A stretch of 64,000 nucleotides of DNA from Eutreptiella sp. 'Long Island Sound 2002' (lineage: Eukaryota > Euglenozoa > Euglenophyceae > Eutreptiales > Eutreptiaceae): the NCBI GenBank assembly GCA_964036045.1, contig OZ038387.1:14384420-14448419 (forward strand), written 5' to 3'. The position numbers and the translations under genes are program-made. The notes beneath the pieces are model-generated. The model had not been told where the DNA came from and made no database searches. It was given only the letters and a program-made list of their open reading frames with translations. Below, in pieces: positions 1 to 9,714 of this stretch (positions are counted from its first letter, which is position 1; each line of letters begins with the position of its first letter).

Positions 1-126
1 CAAAATACAGAGGTTCTGATTCCGCAGAAGGGAGGGAAACAACGTCACAAAGAGGCCTCAGCAAACCTGAGCCAAATGAGGCGTCCAGCCCAACGCTGCA
101 CAAGGATCCCGCTCTAAAAGTACAGA

Positions 127-130
<4 letters not shown>
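1..130 (+). mobile_element. 3' untranslated end of a non-LTR-type retroelement copy
   Basis: This stretch matches 40096-40225 base for base apart from three substitutions and has no indel. In the other copy it follows the stop codon of a zinc-finger ORF and runs into an (AC)n tract, and here it also runs into (AC)n. It is therefore read as the 3' end of an upstream element whose body lies outside the window. The near identity implies recent spread of this family. Confidence 0.75.

Positions 131-168
<38 letters not shown>
127..168. repeat. (AC)n microsatellite
   Basis: A pure AC dinucleotide run. It is the tail of the element ending at 130 and directly abuts the next, 5'-truncated element. 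The same arrangement recurs at 40223-40271. Confidence 0.95.
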
Positions 169-173
<5 letters not shown>

Positions 174-176
174 CAA

Positions 177-743
177 GTGGCGGACACGGGGCCAGAGAAT
201 AGGAGCCAGGAGCCACATACCATACGCTTCACACCACAACACGCGCGCACACGGCAACGCAGGCCGGAGACACACAAACGGCGGCGAAAGACGTGGGTGT
301 GCGAGGCACACGGACACCCATTGTGCAGAGCGTGCGCGCTGGCACACAGGGGAGCACGGTACTGTTGTGCCCGAGGGCACCAGGGGCACCCGCGGGTGCT
401 TGCGATGTGCCCCCCTGCCGCGGGGCGAGCCCCCACCCCACTGCGCCGCCTTGGGGCGCGCAGAGCCAGCCAAAGGACTCCAGGTCGGGGGGAGGGGGGA
501 CAACCCCCAGCCCCCAAGAGGCGCGTAACGCACACGCCGGTGAGGGGGGGGGGGGGGGCACACACCAGGGGCACCCGGCGCCCAGAGCCAGCCCCACCCC
601 CGGCGCACGGGGACGAAGCGACGGAGGGGAGAGACACCTCCCCAGGGCTGGCCCGCCGGGCAAACAAGCACGCCGGCCGGAGCGGCATGGGCGTGCAGGC
701 ACTGAGGTCTCATAACCCCGAGCCGCCAGAGGCTCTGGCCTAG
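177..743 (+). pseudogene. Retroelement ORF1-like zinc-finger protein, copy 1 (frameshifted)
   Basis: The frame from 177 has no ATG near its start and begins just after the (AC)n tract, so it looks 5'-truncated. Around residues 42-70 it carries one finger: C-x2-H, P-x-C-x2-C, an RG pair, then Y-CC-x2-GHQ-x-GHP. A proline- and arginine-rich region follows. The family's C-terminal tail (RHGRAGTEV) is present at about 680-712 but in another frame, so a frameshift has occurred, probably in the G run at 542-558. The reverse transcriptase begins 200 bp downstream, as at 48.1-49.3 kb, suggesting this is ORF1 of the same element. The function is presumably nucleic-acid binding, which is inferred only from the cysteine/histidine spacing. 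Confidence 0.6.
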
Positions 744-875
744 GCGAGGTTGACGACACTCAAGGGGGGCCAGTGCAGTCATGATGATTCTCATCAGATA
801 TCCTTTTTGGCACAGGCCCCCTCCGCTGGGCGCCCACCCTTGGACCCATGCAGGCCTTCCTCTTTAATATGGTAT

Positions 876-893
876 CCCCCCCCCCCCCCCCCC
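876..893. repeat. Poly-C run
   Basis: Eighteen consecutive C between the zinc-finger ORF and the reverse transcriptase. Similar C or G runs of 10-18 bases recur through 0.5-7.2 kb and elsewhere. Their exact lengths are doubtful in any assembly. Confidence 0.9.
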
Positions 894-927
894 GGGTACC
901 GTCACCCACACCAGGTTCGGGGGCACA

Positions 928-3795
928 GTGGCGGGAGTACGCTACATGCACTGCAGCTTCTTGAGGAATGTGGACTCGGTGGCTAGGGACACCATCCGCT
1001 ACGGGTCGTACAAAGGCAAGGGCCCGCTGCACCTGGCTGGGTCGCATCGGCCAGTTGCCGTGGAGTCCGACCTCATGCGCTCCTACTCGGGGGTCGGGCG
1101 CACAAGGCTCAACTGCACCCTGGAGCTGTCCGGCGCCCTTACACCCGACCTCTTCGCTTACCGCACAGCCGTTTCAGCCACCATGATGGTCCTGACGACG
1201 CGAGCGTCGGTGCTGCGAGCAATGGAATTATCTGGGGCATGCGCTGACGCTGAGTGGGACGAGTCGGACGCTTACTTGCGCAACCAACGGGAAGATGATG
1301 AAGAGCTGCTGCGCCTACTGCCGGGGGTTTGGAACTTTGGCACCTGGTGTGACGCGTTCTACTCGCGTCAGCGAATCCACCCGGTGACGGACGAGGGACT
1401 CGCCCCGTACTACAGCCCCGGCGAGGGCAGGGAGCAAGGAGACTCATTTGCAGGGAAGGGTTTTCAGGCTCTTCAGTGCGTCCTGAACACCTGCATGCTC
1501 ACAGGGGCAACCCTGTCCATCCCCGATGTCCTCCGGCCAGGGCATTCGCTGCCGATGGAGCACCAGGCCTACTCGGATGACCGGTGGTTCCAATCGGCCA
1601 CTATGGCACGCGTGGTGGCGCTGGTCACGCGATGCATGGACGTGTCTACGGCTGCCGGCGGGGTAGTTCACCCCTCCAAGCTGGCCTTCCACTACGTCCG
1701 CCTGGACGCCGCGGGTCCGCGCCTGGTTGAACGAGAAGTCGGACTTGCAGGCCTGTTGACGACCATGGAGACGCCAGAGGTGCTGCGGGTGCCAATCTTG
1801 GCTGAGCTCCCGCTGACGGCGGCCCTGGGGCGGTTCCTTCGGGCGCTCCGGCGGGCCTCGGCAGCAGCAACGCGACGCCGACTGCCACCCTTGCTGCGGC
1901 TGCGGGCCATGCTGGCATACGGGGTCTCCAGCGGAGACAACCTGCTGCGAGGCCTCCTAGTACCCGGTCGCAGCTTGGCTGCCCACCAGGTGCAGGTACA
2001 CAAGCCCTACCGCCGAGCGTTCTGCCTGCCCAAATGGACCCCGGTGGAGTTCCTGACGCTAGCACTCGAGGAAGGGGGCCCTGGGGCACCCAAGCTCAGA
2101 GATCGCTGCGAACTTCTGCTCCTGCAGTCGTACCTGCAGTCATCGTGGTCACGCAACGCCGCAGCGGCGTCCGCGGTGCACTACTTGGTCAGCACGCCGC
2201 CCATCCGAGGCTGGGATCATGAGGGCATCGCGCTCCAGGACGCCCTGCGCGACCGAGGGGTATACCTGACCGCCCTGCCGTCAGTCGTGGCTCCGACTGA
2301 GGCCCTGGAGTTCGGGTCCCTGGCGACCCTGAGCGGAGTGAACAGTGTGCAAATCTCCTACGACGGGGCGTACGTCGCAGGGGTGACGGCATGGGCCATG
2401 GTCATGTGGCACGACACCTTGGGTTACTTCTACGGCTGCGGGCGCGCGCTGCGGACCGCTGGTAGCGACGCCACTGTGGCCGAATGGATGGGGCGGTTGG
2501 AGGCCTTGCACGCCCTGGGACGCTGGGGTGGGACAGTTCACTTCGTGGCCGACTCCACCGGCACCCTAGCCTCGACGTACGACCGTGCCCCCGCAACAGG
2601 CACTTTGGTGGAGCCCTGGTACCGTGCGCTTGCTCCGCTGCGCGTCTCCAGCCCCTCCGTGGACGTGTGGGTCCCCTCCAGGCCCCGAGCCCAGCCACCG
2701 GCGCCTCAGCTCCTGAGCATGCACCGCGCGGCTCACGACCTGGCCCAGCGGGCAGCTCAGTGCCCCAGCAGCGCCACAGTGCCATGGCCGCACCTGCTGG
2801 CAGGCAGGGTCGTGGCGCACTGGCACGGAGCCCTGATCATCAACGTCAAGGAGGCTGCCCAGGAGCTGTACCAAACGGGCACTCGCCTAGACCTGTTGCG
2901 GAGGTACCCCGTAGCCCGCGTTCGCCCGTGGCACCCCTCCGTTCTGTGTGCCCTGCGCGCCGACGACCTCCCCTTGCTGCAGCTGTAGCGCATGACCCTG
3001 TTGCGCCTCATGGAGGTACGTCTTCCGCCACAGGGGTATGGCGCGTCGGACTGCCCGTTCTGCCACGGCCCGGCGCTGGACCTGGGCGCACACCTGGCGG
3101 GGGAATGCCGGGCCTATTACCTGATGCGCGTTGACATGTACCAGACCCTCCTGGGCCGCCTGGCACGGGTAACCGCCCTGCGACCTGCCCGCGGACGACG
3201 AGGACTAGCAGTCAGCGATGCCTCGGGGACCGAGTACTCTATCATAGACCCCGTACATCGCACAGCGGCAATGGAACCCCCCAGCGTGGACATCAGCCCG
3301 AGCGGCCGCGCACACGCGCAACCGATACTACCTTCAGCCGGACAAGACATCGACATCATCGTACAGGACGTCTTGGCAGCGGTGGCACACCCGGATCACA
3401 CACTACAGTGGGCCCTGGGGCGGTGTGGCCTGGAGCCCCCAGCAATTGGTACAGGGCAGTGGCTGTCTTTTGGGGACGAGGTCCTGCTGCAATATGTGTT
3501 ACGAGCGCTGGACCGGTGGGTGCTACGCATTCGATATGGGCTGCAGCAGCCACTACCGGCGCTAAGTGGGGTACTGGGGCATCAGGCAGCTGTGGTTCAT
3601 ATGTGTGTACATGCCTTAGATTTAGAATACAACGACATCCAGCTCACGGAGGCGGCAAGCGCCGCCCACGTGTACCTCATTGACACAGATCACGAGTGGG
3701 CAGTGCGCCACACTCACGCCGGACATCTGCACTCGACAGGCATAGCGCCGCGGAGGTCCGTCCTCTGGGACCCTCGGACACCGTGGACAGAATGA
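928..3795 (+). pseudogene. Non-LTR retrotransposon ORF2: reverse transcriptase, RNase H and CCHC (one in-frame TAG)
   Basis: The first 686 codons carry reverse-transcriptase landmarks in order: a motif-A-like WDESDAY (residues 110-116), motif-B-like GREQGD (167-172) and the motif-C catalytic AYSDD (214-218). An RNase H-like domain follows (about 470-640), with acidic residues D479, E519 or E525, and D542. A TAG at 2986-2988 interrupts the frame. After it the same frame stays open to 3795 and starts with a C-x2-C-x8-H-x4-C knuckle, the usual C-terminal zinc motif of LINE polymerases. No apurinic endonuclease domain is visible upstream, so the element is 5'-truncated. The stop probably arose by CAG to TAG mutation. 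This copy is presumed inactive. Confidence 0.75.
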
Positions 3796-4301
3796 AGCCC
3801 GACACCCGACTAGTGCCCGTGCATGCACCCAGGGGTGGGAGAGGGAGGACACGAGGCGGACGCGCGGGCCCCGCGGGGGGGGGGGGGGCAGGGCGCTAGG
3901 GCCAGCGCCGAGGGCGAGCCTCCGCGCCCACCCCTCCCCCGGGGCGGAACGCACCGGGGCGCCTCAGCCGGCGCGCACCGGCACAAAACAGAGGAGCACA
4001 CCGCGGACACACCACGGACGGGGAGGGGGGGAGAGCAAGGAGGTGAGAGCGACGAAACAAGGTACGGGCGGGCAAGGCGCCGCGCGCAACGCGGTGGACC
4101 CGGACGTGCCTGACAGAGCGGGAGCGCGCCAGAGCAGCACGCGCGAGCCCCGGTGCGCGTGGTTCATGCGACGTACAGCGTGTCACGCAGCCCCTGCCGC
4201 CCATGGCCTGCAGCCTACGGGGCCCTGGCCTAGCGCTGGGACATAGCGGCAGCAACCAACCAACCAACCAACCAACCCCCCCCCCCCCCCCACACACACA
4301 C
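3796..4301 (+). other. G/C-rich 3' region, then CAAC, poly-C and CA tracts
   Basis: No convincing coding frame. The segment is very GC-rich and ends in a (CAAC)n run at 4253-4277, a C run to 4290 and a short (CA)n to 4301. It is probably the 3' flank of the retroelement above, and possibly the seam with the next element. Confidence 0.45.
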
Positions 4302-4592
4302 ATCAGACACATCACAGGGCACAAAATCAGCGGTCTCCTATCTGAAATTGAGCCACTAGTGAACAGGCAGGTGGAACAGCATGACCTTCCTTTCATACAG
4401 GCCCTCCATGCCATGTTTGTAGCCATACTTGCGGCACGGAAGCTGCGGGACAAGCAGGCACCCAAACTCTTCCCCACAGTGCGCCCGTAGGCGCGCAGCG
4501 CATATCCCTACCATCAGCTGGCGGGCCCCATCCCCCCCCCCCCCCCGGCGCGCCCGGTATGCCTACACAACCCCACTGCACGCACCTGGCCA

Positions 4593-5007
4593 TGGGAAAA
4601 GCCCTTTTCTGGCAGACCTACCGGCTTGGCTGCGAGCGCTACAGTGGACAGATGACACAGACATAGTGTGCTTCATCAAGCTGGCGCTCGATTTTGAAGA
4701 GTACGCGGCACGCACCCTGCCGGCGGCACCCCAGGCTAAGTTTCAGGGACACACACTACCACTGCAAGAGAGGGCTAGGGTTCTGCGCGTGGCGCTATGC
4801 ACACTTCAAAGACCGGTCAAATCGGGCTCTCTCCACCTAGCCAAAGTCATAACACGCGCCACGTCATTAGTGCCGCTGGGCGGGCCGCCTGTGGCGGGCC
4901 TCAATCGCCGTCCATATTTTGCATGCCGTGACGCCATGCACAAGCACATCCAACTTTTGGCTTCCTACTGCGAGTCCACATGGACGCTGCGCGTGCACGC
5001 GCACTAA
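4593..5007 (+). CDS. Unrecognised ORF, possibly part of a mobile element
   Basis: About 138 codons of protein-like, non-repetitive sequence end at a TAA at 5005-5007. The open frame runs back to 4429 through a poly-C tract, and I place the plausible part after that tract. It sits between a microsatellite seam and a zinc-finger relic, so it may belong to the same retroelement. I see no domain I recognise. The sequence could also be remnant coding DNA. Confidence 0.3.
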
Positions 5008-5202
5008 TGCACACACACTGTACGAGTATCGTTGCAGAAAAACGGAGCAAGAAGTCGAGGAGGCGCGCCTGCAGCGAGCACTTACAGGTAGCTTGAACAC
5101 TGGGCTTATGCCCTCATCTTCTCTCTACGCCAAGGGGGGCGACAAATTTTGCGGGGGATTTTTACCCGGTTATGGGGGGAGGCAAAGCCGCCCAAGCCCC
5201 GT

Positions 5203-5778
5203 ACACAGTCACGCGCAGGCGAGCACCGCAACCAATGGCCCCGGCCACGTGTATCGCGGTCCCATGGTATCGGCACATGCATGCCCCGCCCACAGACTAC
5301 CGGCATGCGTAACATGTAAACGGCTCCGCTTGTCAGCGGCTCCATGCTGTGTCAAAGGCCACCACGCTCTAGGGTATGTAGACCGCAGACCACTGTCCAA
5401 GGTCTGCCCGACGCACCCTGATGCAGCGGAGGGGTACGGCACTGCTGCCAACAAGGACATTACAAGGTTAATACCCCGCACAAAGGTTTGGGCAAAAGGA
5501 CAGCGCCAGCCCCGGTAGGCGCCAACAAACGACCCCGGCTGCAATCCGCAGCCCCAGCACGTTCGCGGATGCATCCACGCTCACCACACTTACCCCCCAC
5601 ACCGCCAGCCCCCAAGCCACGGAGACCCAAATCCCCGATTCCCCCCTCCCCTCCATCCCCGCGGCCGCGGGGGATGCAAGTGGATGATGATGACACGGCA
5701 GTGGTGAGGACCCTGTTTTTCACGGGCCACGGGCGTGCATCATCGGATCAAAAAATACCGGTTGCATCACCGGGCTAA
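5203..5778 (+). pseudogene. Zinc-finger/GHGRA protein, copy 2 (frameshifted)
   Basis: Finger 1 (from 5282) has the family pattern C-x2-H-x4-C-x2-C-KRLR, then PCC-x2-GHH. After about 5425 the frame of finger 1 runs to a stop at 5518. The rest of finger 2 (GVRHCC-x2-GHYKV) and the proline-rich stretch continue in another frame to 5778, ending in the tail FFTGHGRAS. The segment holding the CPRC half of finger 2 is missing, so a deletion with frameshift has destroyed this copy. It is closely related to the ORF at 39480-40091. Confidence 0.6.
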
Positions 5779-5824
5779 ATATACCGGTTGCGTTGCTGCC
5801 ACATATGGGTCTCCCTCGTTAATA

Positions 5825-6514
5825 TTACAAGGGATGCCCCTCGTGATGGCGGCTGCACCAGTGCCACACCCCCCTGTGCCCCTTGCATGACTTGCATGCT
5901 GGGGCCCTGTGCTCATCGCACGGGGTCTGCATGGGGCGGCGCCGCGGCTGCCCCACCCTTTTTCCCCCCGCCCGCTGCGCCCTCTTCTGTGGGGGGGAGG
6001 GGGGTAGGGACTCTCCCTGATGCCCTGTAGCTGCCCCTGGGGAGGGGGGGGGGCTGCCCCGCCCGCGCGGCGGACGTCGCCGCCACGTCCCCCCCGGAGC
6101 CATCCCTTGTGGGCTGGGGGTCAATCGGCTTCTCCTGCCCCCCCCCCCCCTTGAAGAGAGGTCCGCTACCCCTGGGGGGCGGCCTGTGCCCACCCCGGGG
6201 GCCTGGACCCCCGCACGGGCCATTGTCAGCTGGCGCGAAATGTTCCCAAAAATGTCCGCTAGCCCTTGGGAAGAGGAGGGGGGGGAGATGGAGGGGGGGG
6301 AGGGGGACAGCCCCCCCCCCCCCCCCTTATTGCGGCCGCCCGGGCTACCTGCCAGCGCCTGCGGCACCTGCAGCCGACCCCCTGCTGCCCCCCCGTGCCC
6401 TGGCGCTCTCCCCGGGGGGAGTGAGGGGGGGGGGGGGGGCGGCAAGGGCCGCCGGAGCTTCCCCCGCCCATCCAACATGCCTGAGCCGCTCAGGCTGTGT
6501 GCCCCCCCCATCAA
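5825..6514 (-). pseudogene. Proline-rich ORF ending in a family zinc finger
   Basis: A 229-codon minus-strand frame, mostly proline/glycine/arginine because it crosses many C/G homopolymers. Its last 35 residues form a clear family finger: C-x2-H-R-x-P-x-C-x2-C, RG, WHWC-x2-HHEGHP. The finger is nearly the same as the relic at 49557-49650. The upstream part may not be real protein. The finger itself is real homology and is oriented opposite to the neighbouring elements. Confidence 0.45.
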
Positions 6515-6850
6515 GACGCGAGGGGGGGGGTCGGGAGGTTCCCCCGGGTGGCGAGGGGGGGGCTACAGCAACAAGCGGGCGTGTTGCCCTCCGGAGGGCC
6601 GGCGCTCGTGCCAGCCCCCGTGACCAGGGGCGAGGGGGGGGGCCAGCAGGGCAGGGGACGGCGGCGTCGCCCCGGGGTGGCACACAGGGCCCAGGTCAGG
6701 GCCACGGGAGGGCCTCCGAGGAGGGCACATAGCCACAAGATGGCGTCCTTCCGCCGCGCCGCGGCATACCGGGGGGCCGGGGGAGGGTTAGGGCAGGCTT
6801 CAGGCAGGCTCTACCCCGCTAACCCCTAACCCTCCCGTCGCAAGAGCGGC
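6037..6850. repeat. Region dense in poly-G and poly-C runs
   Basis: Repeated runs of 7-15 C or G with little other structure. Six-frame translation gives only glycine, proline and arginine repeats. Such tracts can form G-quadruplexes and are error-prone in sequencing. Confidence 0.7.
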
Positions 6851-6888
6851 CAGGACATAAATAGCCATCAACCCTCGTTAATATTACA

Positions 6889-8785
6889 ACACACACACAC
6901 ACACACAGACCCAGAGTCAGACTAGTAGCAGACAGACAGCCGAGGCAAAGTGTAACATGGTGACCCACGAACCAGCACAGTCCAGTGCACATGTGTATCA
7001 CACGTTACCTCAAGAACTGCCAAAAGCATCAACTGAATTTGAGTGAATCACCCCCGTTGCGGGGCAATTGGCAATTGGCGCACACACACAGGCCCCATGG
7101 CAGGGGACCAGGGTTTTGCTTCACCGGGGGGGGGGGGGGGTCCAGGGAAAGCCCCTGCCCCCCCGCTGGAACGTATGCAATACCCAGCATAAAGAAGTAT
7201 TGTTGGAAAATGACCCGTTGAGCACATGGAAATGACATCTCTTTGACCTCTACGCCAGAACCAATAAGTTGTCACAGTGCTCGATAGAAACTCATGCAGC
7301 AGGCAACGCAGTTTGCGGTGTTGCAATGCCATTCCGGTGCTACTGCCACACACTCGCACAGCATTGCCATTGGTGCACTCAAAAAAAGTGTGTAACATGA
7401 ACGTTATTGCATGCTTCTTGTGTCTTCCGTCTGGTGAGTCCCTTTTTAAACTGAAACTGAACAGCTGCACCAATCACATCTTTGCAATTGAGAGGGCGGC
7501 GGTTGGACCGGGGAGCCGAAATACGCAGGCAACGAGCACTGTGAATCTGTTAGACAATGAACACAGGGTTGACATGGAACAATGACGAACACTCTTTGAC
7601 ATGCGCCCAGGAGAAAAACTTTTTCATGTCACTGAAAAATGTTCCTAAAACCTAGGTTTTCAGCTGACAGGGGGGGGGGGGAGATCCAGGGGAGGGGGGG
7701 GGTCCAGGGGGGGGCCCCCCACCACTGCCAGAAAGAAGATTAAAGCAAAACCATGAGGTACCTCTTGCGTCGTGGGAAGGTTCACTGACCCCTGCAACAG
7801 TACCTGCCTTGATATTTCCCTACAGCCCCCCCCCCTTTCGAAAACAAAACTAAAGTCTGAAAGTGTGACGGAAACAACACCTACTGATGCTCTGACAAAG
7901 CGGGGAGGTTATTTATAAAAGGCACAGGAGGGCACGGTTCCAAAAGTTGCAGAAACAACACCGACTGTTGCTCTGACAGCGCGCTGTACTAGGCAGCAGG
8001 CAGCCGAAAGCGCCGGAGTCGGCCAGTCTGTCAACAATTTGTGGTCAGCTAATTGCAGCCAGCAATGTAGTGCCGGTGCTTGGTCTTTTTTTTTCCACTG
8101 AGGAACTTGGCGGGTATATGCCAGCGTTCCATGGTTGGCCGGCGGCAGATGACCAGTGACCAACGGCGGGCCCTTAATTGCCGTCGGTTGGCTAGGACAG
8201 CAGTCCATTGGCCGGTAACCACTTGGCAGGCGCTCTTTCACACGGCGAGGGGAGAAGGATCGGGAGGGAGAAACGGGTCACGAAGGAGCGCTCTGCTTTC
8301 GGGGCAATGGCCAGATGCAACGCTGTACAGAAGTGTTGCCGTGATTGCACCCGTTCACCTCATCTCTTGTGAAGCTAATGTCCACATCGTGCCCCGCCAA
8401 ACCCCCACCCCCAAGAAGTGACCAGGTCATACAAAAAAAAGACACTGCGCGGCACCCTATCAGCCTTCAAGGAACCGAAACTACGTTACTTGTAGACAGA
8501 GTCAAGCCCAGTCAATGGCCGCATTAACAATCAACATGATCGAATTTAAAGCTATGGCTGGATCAAAATGTTTTCCAATGGGAATGCCGTGCACGCAGTG
8601 CGCACGCAGTGCGAAGTTTTGGATGGCGGCAAATACTCGAACCTTAGTTTCGGCCCCTTTTCACAAGTTTTTGGTTCCGTACCAGGGTTTTTGTTTTAGC
8701 TTCCTAAGCATTTAGGATGTGGCATATTTGAATTGTCAACCATTTTTGCCCACTTTCAACCATTTCCCCCTATTTCCTCCCCCGC
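6889..8785. other. Intergenic stretch without a supported gene
   Basis: It begins with a short (AC)n run (6889-6906) and contains G runs at 7120-7140 and 7670-7720. A short direct repeat (about 30 bases around CAACACC-x-ACTG-x-TGCTCTGACA) occurs near 7870 and again near 7950. At 8120-8215 there is a patch related to the CCAACCG family. Base composition is lower in GC than the first 6.8 kb. No ORF here looks like a gene. Confidence 0.5.
8591..8612. repeat. Paired 11-mer site (copy a)
   Basis: GCACGCAGTGC occurs twice in immediate succession. It is the cleanest example of a dispersed site described in the findings. Other copies lie at 8796-8815, 9240-9261, 15584-15603, 50264-50285, 50998-51019, 58037-58058 and 58737-58758. 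Confidence 0.8.
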
Positions 8786-8904
8786 ATGGGCGTTAGCGCA
8801 CGGTGCGCGCCGGGCATCTTTGAGGGAGCGTTATTTTGGGCCTTCAACCTTCCGGTGCTATTGAGGAAACCGGGCCAATTATCCAATCCACGCTTTGTTG
8901 TGTG

Positions 8905-9135
8905 GCCAAGTGGGCTTTCTCTTGCTGCTGAACAGAGCATTGAAGTGGGGTCAAGAATCATGGATCCGGGGTTTGTACAAGTTGGACTTTGTGGAAGAAG
9001 GGCATGTTCAGGGTGTGCATGTGGGCTTTCCCTTGCCACTGAACAAAGCACTGAAGTGGGGTCAAGAAGCATGGATTTTGGGTTTGTCCCAATTGGACTT
9101 TATGGAAGGAGGACATGTTCAAAGTGGGCAAGTGG
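8905..9135 (+). repeat. 111-bp tandem duplication
   Basis: Two copies lie 111 bp apart, for example the word CATGTTCA at 9003 and 9114 and TGGGCTTTC at 8911 and 9022. The copies differ at a number of sites. A multiple-of-three period keeps frames open on both strands, but no start or family supports coding. Confidence 0.75.
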
Positions 9136-9714
9136 AAGGCAGCTTCGTTGTTCTCATGTGGCCTTTGCTGCTTCGCCGTGCTACTAGACAGATGACAGGT
9201 ATTCTTGGGTGAGTATCCTAGCCTCTGCATGCGCAGTATGCACGCAGTGCGCACGTAGTGCAAGAAGTTCCCCAATCTTCGCACGAGTACTTGTGCGCTG
9301 TGCGATGTCGGGGTCTGAATAATTGTGGTCTAAGGCATTCTTTTTCTCAGTGGCTGTAATAGGACGAATTTCGAAGCACGCAGGACAAAGTCCAAGCACA
9401 CACAATGACAAAGTTAACATCCCTGCCCATTCCAGCTGTTGTTCTAGACGACAACAGTGTTCCATTGGGAAGGGGGTGGGGTGGCTTATCTTGATAGAAA
9501 TCACTCCAAGTTTTGGGGCCTCAGCCTTACAGCGGGGCGGGGCTGGGGGGTCCAAATATGCTGAAGTGCTTTCTGAATTCAAGGGCTGCAGGGCATCAGC
9601 GGGGGGCACCCAAAACCCCTCTCCCCAAAATGGCTTTGCTTTGGCCCAGTGCACATGGGAAGCACAGGGAGAGGGACGGGCAGTAGGGCATGGAACGAGG
9701 CAATGCCTTCCTAG

